A stretch of 64,000 nucleotides of DNA from Dillenia suffruticosa. Its lineage: Eukaryota; Streptophyta; Magnoliopsida; Dilleniales; Dilleniaceae. The position numbers were made by a program, and so were the translations under genes. The stretch is taken from positions 31,070,761-31,134,760 of the forward strand of contig JAVTVX010000012.1 in the NCBI GenBank assembly GCA_033439265.1, in the 5' to 3' direction. Of this stretch, positions 1-13,083 are shown piece after piece (position 1 is the stretch's first letter; each line of letters starts with the position of its first letter). The notes below the pieces were generated by a model that made no database searches, was not told the origin of the DNA, and worked only from the letters and a program-made list of their open reading frames with translations.

Positions 1-49
1 GTAGTCCTTTATCTTATTGTGCTAACTATCAATCTGCCCTTATGCTTTA

Positions 50-480
50 CTGGATATGCCGTTAGTAAGGAATCTATCTCCCCAATCAGGTAAGTATCAT
101 CCCATCCTCCCGAACGGACATCACCCAGGATTTATTTCCCTGAATGGACAAATATCATCCAATCCTTTCGAACGGAGTCTATTGTTAAGTATCTATCTCT
201 TCGAATGGGTAAATATCGCTTAATCCTCCCAAACGAGACTTATCGTTAGTGATCTATCTTCCTAAATGGGTAAATATCATCCCATCCTCCCGAACAGAGC
301 CTATCGTTAGGGATTTATCTTCCCGAACGGATAAATATTGTCCCGTCCTCCTAGACGGAGTCTATCGTTTGGGATTTTTCTCCCCGAATGGGCATACATC
401 GCCTGGTCCTCCCAAACGGAGTTTATCATTGGGATTTATCTCTCTGAATGTGCAAACATCATTCTGCTTGTCAAGTGAAG
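50..480. repeat. 61-bp tandem repeat array, about 7 diverged copies
   Basis: Units begin near 64, 128, 185, 246, 307, 368 and 429. Each contains a version of CCTCCCGAACGGAGTCTATC followed by a block like GGGATTTATCTCCCCGAATG. The spacing is very regular (57-61 bp) although bases differ between copies. The array runs up to the left window edge and probably continues beyond it. An 83-codon open frame across it (249-500) is a by-product of the repeat, not a gene. It most likely belongs to the non-coding 3' part of the gypsy-type relic that follows. Confidence 0.85.
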
Positions 481-1940
481 ATGCTGATAACAAGGGATGA
501 GCCTTTAAGTCAGTGTACATGGCCCTCTCACTCGATTAAGCTCTCGAACTAACTAAATCTCCTGCTCAAGCAAAATCACTCTCTCAGTCAAAGATTATAT
601 GAAGGACGAAAGAACAACATCGTCCCAGCAAGAAAGCCAACCAACCATGAAGTTTCCTATCTGTCAGATCCTATCGGTTAAGTCATTTGCTCAACGTTCC
701 AGTGCTCATCATACACATCAACAGACTGTAGGCAACGAGATGATCATCCAATAGCAAGATTGACATGTAACAAAAAACTCTTCTTTTATTCCAATACGAT
801 AAACACATACACATTCCGATACAATGCAAAGAGAATCTACAAGTCTCTAAGTCAGACCGAGTTATATAGAAAGAAATATAGGAGGAATCTACTGTAGAAA
901 ACTAATCCAATATAAGTCAAGAACTGGAAGAAGCTCCATGACTCATCGACATTACACAACCGGACCACAAGAGTCTCCATAGTCTGTCAAACCACCCCTG
1001 AGCGGTAGAGTTGAGGAGGGTAAAAACTGTAAACTTTTCCCAACAGAAGCCGGAAAGGATTTTGAGAAAGTAGGAATTGGCAAAAAAAGAGACCGAAAGG
1101 ATGCACCACGTCTCCAACCAACTCCCAACTCCTCTTATTGCTCTACCTTATGGAGTATCAAGAAGTATCTTAGACAACCTTTGCTATACCAAGCGATTGG
1201 ACGATGGTTTTGACCTTGGAAAGAGAGTTTCCTCTACGGGCAAATATCTCTCTCTTCACAAGGTCGAGAACTCTGATGAGAACGCCAACGGTTTCCACTA
1301 TGACGCTTGAACACCAAACGACATGGTAGAACCTCACGTTAGTAGCCCCATCTTTAATGGAATCTCGCATCGATAAAAGTTTCCTAAACTGCAGGGTTTT
1401 ATGGTTTAAAACCGATAGTTAAGATATCTTTTATAAATGCAAACTCTCAGTAGTGGAAATTCACAGAATCACTTATGAAAGTATGCAAGATCTCTATGGA
1501 ACGATGCTAGGTCATACAAGCCGTATTTATAGTCGCGGAGACGTGATCCTTGCAATCTTAAGCAGACGAAATGATCCAACGAGAAACATGCACAATGAAT
1601 GAGGAGTCTCAACTTTTTAACTTCCCCATGAAGCATTTATTTCAGAATCATTACTTGAGGGATAAGCACATTTACGCTCTCACGTTCTTTTCAGTAACAA
1701 CTTTTGATTTAATCCATATGCCTCTCTTTCGAAATGACATAAGGGTAGGGTTAAATGATAGTAGGTGGCCCAAATCATGTGGAGTCCAAAGGCAGCCAGA
1801 CCCACAAATGTCAACAAACTCTCTCGGTGCTCACCAATCACTTCTGTCTATAGTTAAATGCTCGGCACCTCGACCAACCGGTCCCTAAACCTCCTTGCAC
1901 CCGGTATGAGTTACCTAATCCATTGAGACAATATTCACTT
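481..1940. other. Non-coding stretch, probably inside a degraded LTR retrotransposon
   Basis: I see no conserved coding region. Open frames are short (at most 105 codons, at 1571-1888) and match nothing I recognise. The stretch lies between a tandem array and an LTR-like segment, so an internal or 3'-untranslated part of a dead Ty3/gypsy element is the likeliest explanation. That is inference from position only. Confidence 0.4.
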
Positions 1941-1944
1941 TTCT

Positions 1945-2450
1945 AAAAAAAAGGGAGAATCTTACGCAAATGGAAAAGAAAATCTATAACCGTAGCCGAT
2001 AAAGAAAAGAATCTCCATGATGATCTGCAATTCCCAAATGGGTAAGATTTCTTAATTTGTAAAAATCTTATGATATGATCTCCATGCACACGACTCTCAC
2101 AAGGGAAAGATATATAAGTTTTAATGTGCTACCATCGAGGTAAGTCCTCTGAACCTACACAGAACACATATAAGCATACAGAACTCTCTCGCTCTCATTC
2201 TCTTTCGGTATCAGTCTATTTTCATTCTTTCGAAAATCGCTATCTAATTTGAATATTGGAGTCTCCCATGTTGGAGCACCCTCCAACGGTCTTTTGTAGG
2301 TCTTATCGTACGAGATCACCAATCAGCCAAGCTATCTCGTTTGAGATAATAAAACCATTATCTGTGAAGCAAGATCCACCGTCAATAGTAGTATTTAATT
2401 TTAAATATAGAACAAAAGAAATAAAGCCAAAGGAATGAAACAAGACAGAA
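1945..2450 (+). mobile_element. LTR-like relic, Ty3/gypsy (Tat-type) style
   Basis: A purine-rich run at 1945-1959 could be a polypurine tract. It is followed by a TATA-like box (GATATATAAG near 2108), then a segment at about 2235-2310 reading CTAATTTGAATATTGGAGTC and on to CCAACGGTCTTTTGTAGGTC. That layout (AATTTGA..TTGGAGT..CCC..CTTTTGCAGGT) is a recurrent R/U5 signature of plant Tat-lineage gypsy LTRs. I could not fix the LTR ends, and no intact primer-binding site follows it. Confidence 0.5.
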
Positions 2451-2572
2451 AGAGTAAGATAGAAATTTTGAAATATTTTTTTAAAAAAATTGATTAAAAA
2501 AAGTTTATCAAATTTTCTATTTTTTCTTTCATCTCATTTGTTAAACAATTGATCAATTTATAAATTATTTCA

Positions 2573-3230
2573 TAAATATCATATATTATGATAATATTTA
2601 ATTTTATTAAAATATAATATATATTAAAATCAAATCAATTATTGATTTGATTTTAAATATATTTGATATTATTTATTTTTACATTTGTAACAATAAGTTT
2701 TCATATAAACCCAATATATTCTAATAATTCAACCAAACAATGAAATATAAGGGTTCTATATTTTATTATTACTTCCATTTTTAACATGGTATGGGAGGCA
2801 TATTCATTTATATTCCTGTATTCAAACTAATTTTATATGGTATCAGAACTATATTCAACTATGGTACAAGAACCCCTTGTACAAAAAAAAAGAAAAGGTT
2901 ATTCACATACCCACAACGCCATGGCCAGAATCGCAACCAAAGTCAAAGATCCAGAACTAGAGTCAAGAGTCACAAAGCCATAGCTTGAACTAGAGCTAGC
3001 GTCAGCTATATTCAAGCTATCCTCTATTACAGTTATTGCATCTTTTAAATTCAAGTGTTTTTAGTTATATCATATTAAATTTGAGAGACTATAACATTAG
3101 GTTTTTTTATATAAATTCAATATATTATAATAATTCGATAAAATAATAAAGTTTTAGAATTTTATATTTTATTATTGTTTCCATCCTTAATATGGTATCA
3201 GAACTACATCTATTTATTTTCCTATAGATA
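2573..3230 (+). mobile_element. Small LTR element relic (TRIM-like), two LTR copies with primer-binding sites
   Basis: Two related A+T-rich LTR-like segments (about 2573-2786 and 3065-3192) share the stretch from TATATAAA..CCAATATATT..TAATAATTC to TTTATTATT..TTCCAT. Each ends directly before a TGGTAT motif (2787, 3193); the full TGGTATCAGAAC at 3193-3204 and another at 2838-2849 match the usual primer-binding site for initiator methionine tRNA. The stretch between them is only about 280 bp and encodes nothing. The same LTR family recurs near 8.9 kb and at 18.3-19.1 kb. Confidence 0.55.
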
Positions 3231-5200
3231 ATAAGTTTAACATTGAAGGGTTGCATACATTTTTACTATTTTATTAAATATTTAAAAAATTATTTTATTG
3301 GCTTGTCACATACGTTGTGCGGAACAATTTACATTAATGAGATTTTTTTTTTTTTTATTTACAATTTGTATAGAAATCAATAAATTTATAATTATCATCT
3401 TATCATCTAATGATTGTCATCTATTCTCAGATGGAATAATAAAATAGTCAATAACCATTGGATAGTGTCTATATAAGAATAAAAATAAGTCAAACCATTG
3501 GCAACCTAGTTTATTTTGATTTAATTTAAATCAAATTTTTATATCTAATTGAATCTGGATTAGATCTAAAAGTTAGGGTGTTCAATTAGGTAGGTTTGGC
3601 CTGTTTTGTTTGCCTTGACTCATTAGTCTGACAAGACTAATATTTTAAGTATAATTTATAGTTGTATAATTATGATATATATTATTTATATATATTAGGA
3701 TAAAATTTTCAGAAGTTGTTAGAATTTATTTAGGTCAAGTCTAATAGACTAACTAAGTTAGACCAAATTTAATATATAGGGATATCATAAACTATAACCC
3801 ACACTTGTCACAATAATTTTTATAATAGACTAATACCTAATTGCTTGGAACTCTTAAAAAGGATTTTGGATTCGAATTTTATATATAACAAAAATAAATA
3901 TCGAAAGAGTTTTAATTTTTAAGAATTCAATGTAATTTAATTTAGATTTAATCAGATTTAATATAATTATTGAATATCATATAGTTATAATAGGGATTTT
4001 CTATTAAAATTTTGCATTAATTTTTGATTGAATGGCATTTCCACTCTTTTTTTTTTTAATAAAGATTTTGAATCTGTAATTTTATATTTAAAAAATAAAT
4101 AAATAAATAAATTCTCCATTTTATGGGTCCTACCAAATCTTTTGCACAGGGAGCGTAGCAATTTTGTGGGCCCATTTCATTTGTGTTCGCCCAAGCTCTC
4201 TTGATTTGAACCATTTTGGACCTCTAGATTTTCTCGTACCATTTTGAACCTTTCTTCTCTTGATTTGAACCAAACAACTCTAAAAACACATTTATCCAAT
4301 GATGATGGAGTGGCTAAAGATTTACATTCACTCTTTGTATAAACACCAGCTGTTACCCACACCTTCCAAATTTCCAATTTTTTTTTTTTTTAAAAGAGGT
4401 AAAATTGTAAAATCATGTGACAATTGTATTGAATTTGCTATTGTTTGATTTTTTTTTTAAATAAATCATGTATATTCAATAATTATGTTAAATTTAATTA
4501 AATTTATTTCGAATCAAATTAAATTTTTAATGGGTAAATCTCTTTTAATATCTATTTTTTTTAACATAAAATTTGAATCTAAAATTTTATTTTAAAAAAA
4601 TTAGTATCTAACGATTAGATTAAGTGGACATCGACTTCGATAAAAACTAGAAATCTTACGGTGAAACCCAAATGTTGAATTTTAAAACTAAATTACTTAA
4701 CTAAATTTGTTTAATGATCTGACATAAGTTTGATAGTTGTGAACTAAAAAAGATTTTACAATTAGAACAGTTTTAAATTTTAGTAAATTTAGTATATTTA
4801 GTGATTGTATAGTGATGATTACTTTTATTGTGTAGTTAAATATACAAAATTTTCTAATGAACCAAAAAATATAAAAATATCAATCAATCTGATAAATATT
4901 TCTTGAAACAACTAATAAAAACCAATGGTATCTCGGTGGAAATTTTACATATTTAAGTGAAATTCCAATTCTCTTCGATAAGAAAGGAAATTTTTAATTT
5001 AAATCTTTATTAATCCTCTAAAATTTTAATTCTCTTAAACTTTCTAAAAGAAATAATATTTTTTTAAAAAATCCTAAATATCCCTTAATCTCAAAGGATT
5101 CTAAATATTTTAAAAGTTTTTTACCATAAATCTCTACCATTTTGAAATACCTCATTCAAAAGGAAAGTAGAGTTTTCTACACGTCTTAAAAGGCTATAAA
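3231..5200. other. A+T-rich intergenic DNA with SINE fragments
   Basis: No gene is visible. A tRNA-derived SINE fragment lies at about 3836-3990, shown by the TTGGATTCGAATTTT box-B-like motif followed by TTTAATCAGATTTAATATAA. Poly-T and poly-A runs are frequent. A 66-codon open frame on the minus strand at 4177-4377 resembles nothing I know. Confidence 0.5.
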
Positions 5201-7370
5201 TATAAAGTAAAGGCAACTTACCAGGAAAACACATTCAACCTCACATATACCATAAGTAGGCAACTCAATTCACCACGGGAGAGGTACAACTTCGTAACCA
5301 ATTATACACCATTAGAGGTATGGTTTTATACCCACTCTATCCCATCAGAGATATGATTTCATGCCTGATTCTATACATTCTGGTATGCTTTCATACTCAA
5401 TTATACATACATAGTATATTACTCAACTCAATGTATATATATCACGTGATATTACATATGCAACATATTACTCAACTCTTTGTAGTCTTTCCGCTCGACC
5501 AGCCCCGATAGAGTTTTTGTAGGTTTTCCATTCAAGAAGATCCAACAAACACTCTCAGCACAAGCTCCCCATCCGGGTTGGAAAAATAGTTATCTATAGA
5601 GTCAAAATTTGCTTTAACAAAGACAATCCCTATATTTTATAGATGTGTGCATGTGTGTGTTATTGTTCATGGTTTTCTTATTATTCATGTGTCAAAAAAA
5701 TATATACCAAATTATATATAATTAAAATCTAATACAACTATACATTATATGAATCTAGCTTGCTTATACAATTTAGAGTAAGCATATTATCACATCTTAA
5801 GGAAAAAAAAAAAAAACATATATTTCAAACACCGGACGGAAATATTTTTATATTTAATATTATTTCTAGCTTGCTTTCATGAATCAAAATTAATATTGTT
5901 TCGATTATCATTGGCCAGAAATAAATTTTATATACGTAAACTTGCCATTTTTATTATCTACTTGTTTTAAATGATTTACTTATAGTATTTTTATAACTTT
6001 TAATATCTAAACTGATTTATTCAAACAAAATTTTGCAACAATTTAAATTTCACTCTAAATCATTTTGTCATATACTTTTTATTTAAAAGACTTACATGTA
6101 AGAATTTTGTGTTGTAAATTGATCAACATTAGATAAAATTCGCTCAAAAGTTCAACTCGGTTCGGTTCGATTTTCTTTTTAAAGAAATATAAAGTCGGAT
6201 ATGATTTTCATTTCACTAACCTAAATAGAATCAGAGTCAGACATAAATCATAAGGTTAGAATTTTGAGACAGACATAGTAATACTAAAAACCACACCATA
6301 TCTGTCCCGTTGCCATCCCTCACTCACGTGTAAGACTTTTGTGTGCTAAAGTGGTCAAAACATAAAATTAAAACTAACTTTGAAAAAACCCATTTATTTT
6401 GAGAATATTTGCTTATATAAGGAAGACCACCTGAAAATACAGTGATCTAATCACAAATATAAATAGTAGTTTTTGAAAATAAAATTGAAATCAAACAATT
6501 TGTAATAATAATAATAAAAAAAAAAATAATAAAAAAGGTGAGCTACCTTACCTTTATCTTGGACTTTTGACAAACCCTTTTGCTTGGGAAAAAATTCAAG
6601 GAAACTGAAGTTTGACAATGATCATGATTCCAACTTCAACCGAGAATAATCTTTGTACCCCGCAAGACTAAGGAAGAGGCTGCTAACAAAACTCCAACTA
6701 ATGCGACTGGATAAGTCAATCACTCAATTTGGGATATTGAAAATTTTCTCAATTTCAACCTTCAAAGGGTCTCCCTTTCTAGAAACATTTGAGCAGAGAA
6801 GATATTGCTGCATATTTCTTGAGTTAGTCTGCAAATTGAAGAGCTCAAAATGTCCTCTTCCGAGGCAAAAGTGTGCTAATTGAATTTTCCTACTTCTTTC
6901 TTTGGCCTTTTTTGACTAAGAAAATTCAAATTATTCAACAATGGCGCCTACTTCTCTCTAGAAACCAAAAGAATTGTACTTGAGAAACCTTTTTTTTATA
7001 TATATATATAAAAATACAAAAATTTTTCATGTAAATATTAATTAATTTTGCAAATTAAAATGTTTTTGTGTACAAGAGATTATACTCTTTTCTCTTTTGT
7101 TAGTCAACTAAATGCTTTCCGAAAGCCTCTTCACATTTATTCACACCATCGCATTTAATAATTAAAGAGTGACTGAAGTTCAAACTATTAGTAACATCCT
7201 CAATTAATTGTTGTGCTAAATTCATAAATAACAACATAATATGAAAGGGATAGAGTATTGTTTTTATTTCACTCTTTAACAACCATCTCTTTACCCATAT
7301 TTTTCTCAAGGGCGTCGCATTTAACCATGGATAGAAAACAAGACTTGAATGTTAAAAATCAAAAAAAAAT
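5201..7370. other. Intergenic DNA without recognisable genes
   Basis: The stretch at 5200-5600 is less A+T-rich than its surroundings and holds loose internal repetition (GAGGTATGGTTTTATAC near 5315, then variants), which suggests an old transposon fragment of unknown class. The remainder is A+T-rich. Open frames at 6653-6883 and 7100-7309 show no family features. Confidence 0.4.
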
Positions 7371-7394
7371 AATAATAAATAAATAAATAAAGAT

Positions 7395-7562
7395 TTTTTT
7401 AGTCATAATATTTTAACTCAAAATTACGAAATTAAGAGAAAGAAATTGTGATCACTAGTCTATCTCTTAATATAATAAACAAATAAATAAAAATTTTTTT
7501 AGTTACGTAAGATTTTAATCCTAAATTACGGAAACAAGAGAAAGAAGTTATGATCACCGACA
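7395..7562. repeat. Diverged direct repeat, about 60 bp, two copies 100 bp apart
   Basis: The segments at about 7401-7460 and 7501-7560 align end to end (AGT.A..TAA.ATTTTAA.TC.AAATTACG.AA..AAGAGAAAGAA.TT.TGATCAC). A relative lies near 52765-52830. The TGATCAC-containing end and a box-B-like motif in the 52.8-kb relative suggest tRNA-derived SINE fragments. Confidence 0.5.
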
Positions 7563-7569
7563 TGAAATA

Positions 7570-8880
7570 ATAAATAAAGACGTGTGGATTGTCCTGCACG
7601 TGTTTTTTTTTCACTAAAATCATAAACGTTGATGCATCCATAATGGATTCAATCATCACATGTTTGGTAGAACGATGGCCGATTCTACCAAAACCCACAC
7701 CCTTCGCTCAGAGGTAATATTTTTTTTTTTTATATATATATATAGTAAAATATATCATGCAAATATAAATGTCTTAAAATTAAATAACACCAAGAGATTG
7801 CTACTCTCAAGATTTATTTGGACATTTCTAAAAAAAATATCAAATTAATCAAAATTGTAAAGATCAAAAAGGGTATACTTTTTGTATTTCTTTTCTTCAA
7901 TTACCAAACTTGATGGGATTATGAAAAAATATCATCCCTCAATCTAGAAATAGAAATTTCCAGAAAAATGATTTCTAAATTATAAAATAAAAATCGTTTT
8001 TCATGTCTATTTATTGTATTGAAGAGGTCTCATTGGTGGGTCCGAAATTTGCAAAACCAAAGAGATTGGTCACAACATTTTTAAAAAATGCCCATTTTTC
8101 TTGAAAATGCTTTCTTAAAGGTGTTTTCATAGAATGTAATAAGAATAAAATAGTATGATATTTTATTGGAAAAAAAAAACAATTAAGAGCACAATTGATT
8201 ATTAATTCTACTTTTTTTTTAGCATAAATAATAAATGAAATACTAACCATTCTTCATGGTCATCTTGCTCTGTGATTTCTCTTTCAGTGTTCCCTTTCTT
8301 TCTTCTGAATAAAAATAAATAGAGTTGTAGGGTTGATTATGATGATACAAGATCTCGACTCCCACTTGCTTGGTCACAATTGAGTTTGTACTTGAGGTCC
8401 GGTCGCAATTGAACACTTCACTTTATTTCTAAGGTCTATAATTAAAAAAGTGGAGATCCAGTGATTTGGTGCCAAGATCAGGGAGCACTTATCAGGTAGA
8501 CAGAGTGAAATCATAGAAACAAAAAGGCAACCAAACTGTGGTCAACGATTGAATTGATTCACGATTTTAAAATAAAAATTGAAATTAAAATCGACTCAAA
8601 ATTAGAACCGTTTGAAATTAAAATCGAAATGTAACGTAAGGCCGTGGAACCATAGCTATGTCCACTTACCATGTTAGCATACTGCTAAGCTCCGTTAGAA
8701 GTTGTGGGCGAGTTACCTATACTGGTTAATTGAGAACCTTATATCTTATACGCTAAGGTTTAAACCCTTAATGTTACAAAAGAAAGTTTAGAAATTTATT
8801 TGTTATTTTAGAATAATTTCAGATTTTGATATATTTTATTCAAACATAAAACCATATTCTTTTTATTGTTAAAAAATGAT
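7570..8880. other. Intergenic DNA, no gene seen
   Basis: A+T-rich sequence with poly-T and TA runs (7720-7745). There is no splice-linked coding potential and no recognisable mobile element end. Open frames at 7432-7698 and 8011-8250 (both minus) are chance frames in low-complexity DNA. Confidence 0.4.
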
Positions 8881-8899
8881 TTATTTGTTTTTTGAGTAT

Positions 8900-9125
8900 A
8901 TTTTATTATATTTATAATAATAAGTTTTTTTTATATAAATCCAACGTGTTATATTAATTTATTAAAATAATTGGATAAGGATTTAATATTATTTTTTATT
9001 TTTAATATAATATTAGAGTTATATTATTCTATTTCGATCATATTTAAATACTTTTTAATATGATATTAGAGTTATATTTAATATATTTTTTAATAAGATA
9101 TTGGAGTTATATTTTATCTCTAATA
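8900..9125 (+). repeat. LTR fragment of the TRIM-like family plus short tandem repeats
   Basis: The segment from ATAATAATAAGTTTTTTTTA to the 9000 region matches the LTR ends seen at 2.6-3.2 and 18.3-19.1 kb. It ends in three copies of a unit like TAATAT(A/G)ATATT(A/G)GAGTTATATT at about 9004, 9057 and 9088, which look like decayed versions of the TGGTATCAGAG primer-binding region. Confidence 0.45.
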
Positions 9126-9360
9126 TGTTATCAAATTCTCTCTTGCGAAAAGGATTATCCAAGCCATTACTCATATGTTTTATCTTCGTCGCATTCAAAT
9201 ATTAATATCAGAGGCATATATTACTTCTATGTTCTATCTGTAATATTTTTGTCCCCTTGCCAACATACTGAATCCGCCACATCATTTTCCTCCTCCTCCC
9301 AGCTGGCTGTGAGCCCTTTTTCAGAACTCACCACCCTCCCCTCCGCCGGCCTGTTACCCT

Positions 9361-9364
<4 letters not shown>

Positions 9365-9395
<31 letters not shown>

Positions 9396-9406
9396 CCCCC
9401 CCCCCC
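9365..9406. repeat. (CT)n microsatellite joined to a C-run
   Basis: About 14 CT dinucleotides followed by 14 C residues. It lies about 340 bp upstream of the CYP710A start, in the promoter or 5' leader. CT-rich leaders are common in plant genes, but the run could also be neutral. Confidence 0.9.
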
Positions 9407-9741
9407 TTCAGCCGAAGCTAAGCCCTCTTCCCAAAACAATCCTTCTCTCCCTATCTCTATCTCATCCGATCAGTCAGTTTTTAGGACCTGTACCTGTCCC
9501 TGTACCACCATCATTTTTTGAAATCAAACTCCAAAACAACAGCCGCAGGTTTTGCAGTTTCTGTGTTGGTCTTCCTCGTTTCTCACAATCTCTGACTCGT
9601 CTTCCCCCTGAGTCGCTTATTTTGACCACCATCTCTTTCTCTATCTGTTGCTCTCTCTCCTCTCCTATTTTAAGACCCCTACTCCCCCGTACAAGCCCCT
9701 TATTTGCACTTCAATCTCTTTCGTTGTCTCTCCCTTCAAAA

Positions 9742-11238
9742 ATGGACTACTCAATTTGGGGTTATTTCATCTCTCTGCTTCTTTTCATTTTCTTTGTGGA
9801 ACAACTCAAATATTTGAAGAAAAAAAGGTTTCTTCCAGGTCCCTCCTTAGTTTTACCTTTCATTGGCAACGCGATTCCATTAGTTAGAAACCCAACAAAG
9901 TTCTGGGATCTCCAAGCCAACTTCGCCAAGTCTTCAGAACTCGGATTCTCCGCTAATTACATCATCGGAAAATTCATTGTCTTCATTCGAAGTACAGAGC
10001 TCTCTCACAAGATCTTCTCCAATGTCCGACCCGATGCTTTTCATCTCATCGGACACCCTTTTGGAAAAAAACTATTCGGAGAGCACAACCTCATATACAT
10101 GATGGGTCAAGATCACAAAGATCTCCGCCGTCGGATTGCTCCTAATTTCACTCCCAAAGCATTGTCAGTTTACACTGCTCTACAGCAGAAAATCATTCTA
10201 CAAAATTTGAAGGAATGGGTTCAAATGTGCTCCGACAATCATTCCTCTATCTCTCTTCGACTCCTATGTCGAGACATGAACCTCGAAACCTCTCAAACAG
10301 TTTTCGTGGGTCCTTATCTAGAAGAAGAAGCCAGAAAAAGGTTCAATGTCGACTACAATCTATTCAACGTTGGACTCATGAAACTCCCAATTGATCTCCC
10401 AGGTTCCGCGTTTCGAAACGCTAGACTAGCCGTCAGCAGACTAGTCGAAACCCTCTCTGTTTGTGCAGAGAAGAGCAAGAAAGAACTGAATTCCGGTGGA
10501 AAGCCAAAGTGCTTGATCGATTTTTGGATGCAGGACACTCTTCGGGAAATCTCTGACGCCTCCGCATCTGGGTCACCGCCACCGCCGCACTCGAGCAACA
10601 TCGAGATTGGAGGACATCTCTTTGACTTCCTCTTTGCTGCGCAAGATGCTTCGACCTCTTCTCTTCTTTGGGCCGTGACTCTCCTCGATTCTCACCCTGA
10701 GGTTTTGAAAAAGGTGAGAGAAGAAGTCTCCAAGCTTTGGGATGTTGAGAAAGACGAGCTTATTACAGCAGAGCAATTGCGGGAAATGAAGTATACGGAG
10801 GCGGTGGCGCGTGAGGTTGTTCGATTTCGAGCTCCGGCGACTCTCGTACCTCACATTGCCGGAGAGGATTTTCCGTTGACGGAATCCTATGTAATTCCTA
10901 AGGGGACGATTGTTTTCCCTTCTGTTTTCGAGTCTTCCTTACAGGGATTTCCGGAAGCGGAACGGTTTGATCCGGACCGGTTTTTGGAAGACCGGCAAGA
11001 GGACCGGATTTATAAGAGGAATTTCTTGGCGTTCGGTGCTGGGGCCCACCAGTGTGTTGGTCAACGCTACGCTCTCAACCATTTGATTCTTTTCATCGCG
11101 ATGTTTACGACGATGATCGATTTCAAGCGGGATAGAACCGACGGGTGTGATGATATAACTTACGTGCCAACCATTTGTCCGAAAGACGATTGTACAGTCT
11201 TTCTATCTCAGCGGTGCGCACGCTATCCTTCTCTGTAG
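9742..11238 (+). CDS. CYP710A: Sterol C-22 desaturase, cytochrome P450 CYP710A
   Basis: Members of this family act in the endoplasmic reticulum and introduce the C-22 double bond into the sterol side chain (beta-sitosterol to stigmasterol, or the brassicasterol branch). The 498-residue protein opens with a hydrophobic anchor (residues 4-22) and the proline-rich hinge FLPGPS. It has an oxygen-binding helix stretch AAQDAST, the K-helix ExxR at E358-R361, a [12 protein letters not shown] segment, and the haem loop [10 protein letters not shown] with ligand Cys438. The single-exon structure fits CYP710A. I chose ATG 9742 because the open frame's 40 extra upstream residues are Ser/Leu-rich translation of a CT-rich leader, while 9742 gives the normal family N-terminus. 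The frame is intact. Substrate preference between paralogues cannot be read from sequence. Confidence 0.95.
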   Translation: MDYSIWGYFISLLLFIFFVEQLKYLKKKRFLPGPSLVLPFIGNAIPLVRNPTKFWDLQANFAKSSELGFSANYIIGKFIVFIRSTELSHKIFSNVRPDAFHLIGHPFGKKLFGEHNLIYMMGQDHKDLRRRIAPNFTPKALSVYTALQQKIILQNLKEWVQMCSDNHSSISLRLLCRDMNLETSQTVFVGPYLEEEARKRFNVDYNLFNVGLMKLPIDLPGSAFRNARLAVSRLVETLSVCAEKSKKELNSGGKPKCLIDFWMQDTLREISDASASGSPPPPHSSNIEIGGHLFDFLFAAQDASTSSLLWAVTLLDSHPEVLKKVREEVSKLWDVEKDELITAEQLREMKYTEAVAREVVRFRAPATLVPHIAGEDFPLTESYVIPKGTIVFPSVFESSLQGFPEAERFDPDRFLEDRQEDRIYKRNFLAFGAGAHQCVGQRYALNHLILFIAMFTTMIDFKRDRTDGCDDITYVPTICPKDDCTVFLSQRCARYPSL

Positions 11239-11839
11239 GTAAACGGGCATCGTCTCCGACACACGTGTCAACATATAGGCTGATTCGTGGAAGAAACCCT
11301 TGGTCCATGTGGAATTGTCCAAAAGAAAAAAAGGGAAATTGGAAAGAGAAAACTTAGAATTTATTTATGAATTTTTTATTTTTTTATTGGTGAGAGTGGT
11401 GTTGTGACTAGTGGGTGTATGTTGATTGGAGGGTCAGTATTCTTTGGAAGGTGTGTATGTGGTTAGTTTAGTTCAATTCGATTTTTGTTTAATGTGGTGG
11501 AAAATTCAAAATTGGGTTTCTCAGTCTCCAATAAAATTTTCTCAATAGTTTGAGAGCAACTTGGATGCAATAATTTCAAATTTTCTTAATATGGATATTT
11601 TTTTAATTATAATTATATTACAATAATTTATTCAAGTGAGAAATTTTATTAAATATAGGAAAATTTTCTTCTTATATTAGGCTTTAGTGGAGTTGTCAAT
11701 AAATTATGTCTCGACGTATATATATATATTTTAAGAGTTTCAAATTTAAATTTTTATTATATATTAGGATTTTAGCGAAGTTAAATTCAAAATAAGAAAA
11801 GAAAAAAAAATACTTTGTCACTTGTACGACATGCAGCAG

Positions 11840-11906
<67 letters not shown>

Positions 11907-13083
11907 CCGAAAAGAGCAAGTTGGCATTGAATGGTTTGCGTTGTGCAGAAATGTTTATTTTGTGGAAAAAGTCGTGTTGCACACTTCACATGGATCAGGA
12001 GGCAAAGAACTATGCGCTACGAGATTGTGGTCGGACCCTTGGTAGTTATTATTATTTTTTTAATAAGAGAGATTCAAATTTTAAATTTAAAAAAATAATA
12101 TCAATTAAATTATAATTATAAAGTAATTTAATAATAGGGCTAAAACAGTTCCATGCAAGGCATTCAAAACAAATAAATAAGTAGAGGTTCCTCTGTTTTT
12201 ACTCCTTGAAGGGATCCCGGCGAATTTTCTTTCGGGAGATATCCTGTGCGATGCCTTAGGCGTCGCATCGTGTTTGTGTCGACCGGACCATGACAGATGG
12301 TTGCGTCCTCAAGTTTCGAATCATGGTGCGATTAATTATTTTAATTTTTATATTTAAACGAATCAATATCTATTATTATATTTTAAGTAATTCTATTATT
12401 ATATTTTAAATAATTCGATTCAAACATTATACTTGTGAATAATGCTGTCAATTGAGAAAATTGAGCAGGGCTATGATAATAATTTTAGTCTATTTTATTA
12501 TAAAGAAAAATTAATTTCACCTACAAATTATATATTGCTTAAATAAAATTTTATTTCAATTAAAAAATTTTATGATTAAAATAGAAGATACACTCTGTTA
12601 TCTTTCTTTCTCCTTATGATTGCTTTAAAAAATTGAAGGCCCATGTGGAACAGCTAAGAGATGGAAGATGCAAGCTATGGAGAAGACCTTTACAGCCACT
12701 CAAAAGCAAATTTCTATTTGCAGCTGACTTGGATTTCTTTCTTTTATAACTACATATCTTACTCCATAATCATAAACGTGACATCAATTCTCACGTTGTA
12801 GGGCAAAAATCACAACGTAAGATTTGCCCTTTTAGCTATCTATGCGTCCCTCTACACCCATCGCTTTCATTCATCATATCACCATTGCCCTTTTAGCTAT
12901 TTCCGAGTCTCAGAAACTAGACCTGCAGAAGAGGTTGTTAATTTGTAAGAAAATTACTGAAATTGTTTTCTTTTCACGTCTTTCTAATATTGGTATAAAA
13001 TTAGCATTTTCTTTTTATATCTTTTAATGTCTCTTGCCTTCAACCGGCGAGAGAAAAAAGTAAATGATTCAATCGGTTAATAT
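11239..13083. other. Intergenic DNA downstream of CYP710A
   Basis: Contains a long CT microsatellite at about 11841-11907, one of the longest in the window, interrupted once. Open frames across it on both strands are repeat artefacts. A short imperfect palindrome (TGCGATGCC..GGCGTCGCA) lies near 12249-12270. No gene is seen. Confidence 0.5.
11841..11907. repeat. (CT)n microsatellite
   Basis: Roughly 33 CT repeats with one CCT interruption near 11889. It sits about 600 bp past the CYP710A stop. Confidence 0.95.

Noticed and set aside
9060-9521. 153-codon open frame upstream of CYP710A
   Set aside because: It spans LTR fragments and a CT/C microsatellite and has no recognisable protein features; it lies in the promoter region.
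9622-9741. 40-residue in-frame N-terminal extension of CYP710A
   Set aside because: Ser/Leu-rich translation of a CT-rich leader; the ATG at 9742 gives the normal membrane anchor and family length.
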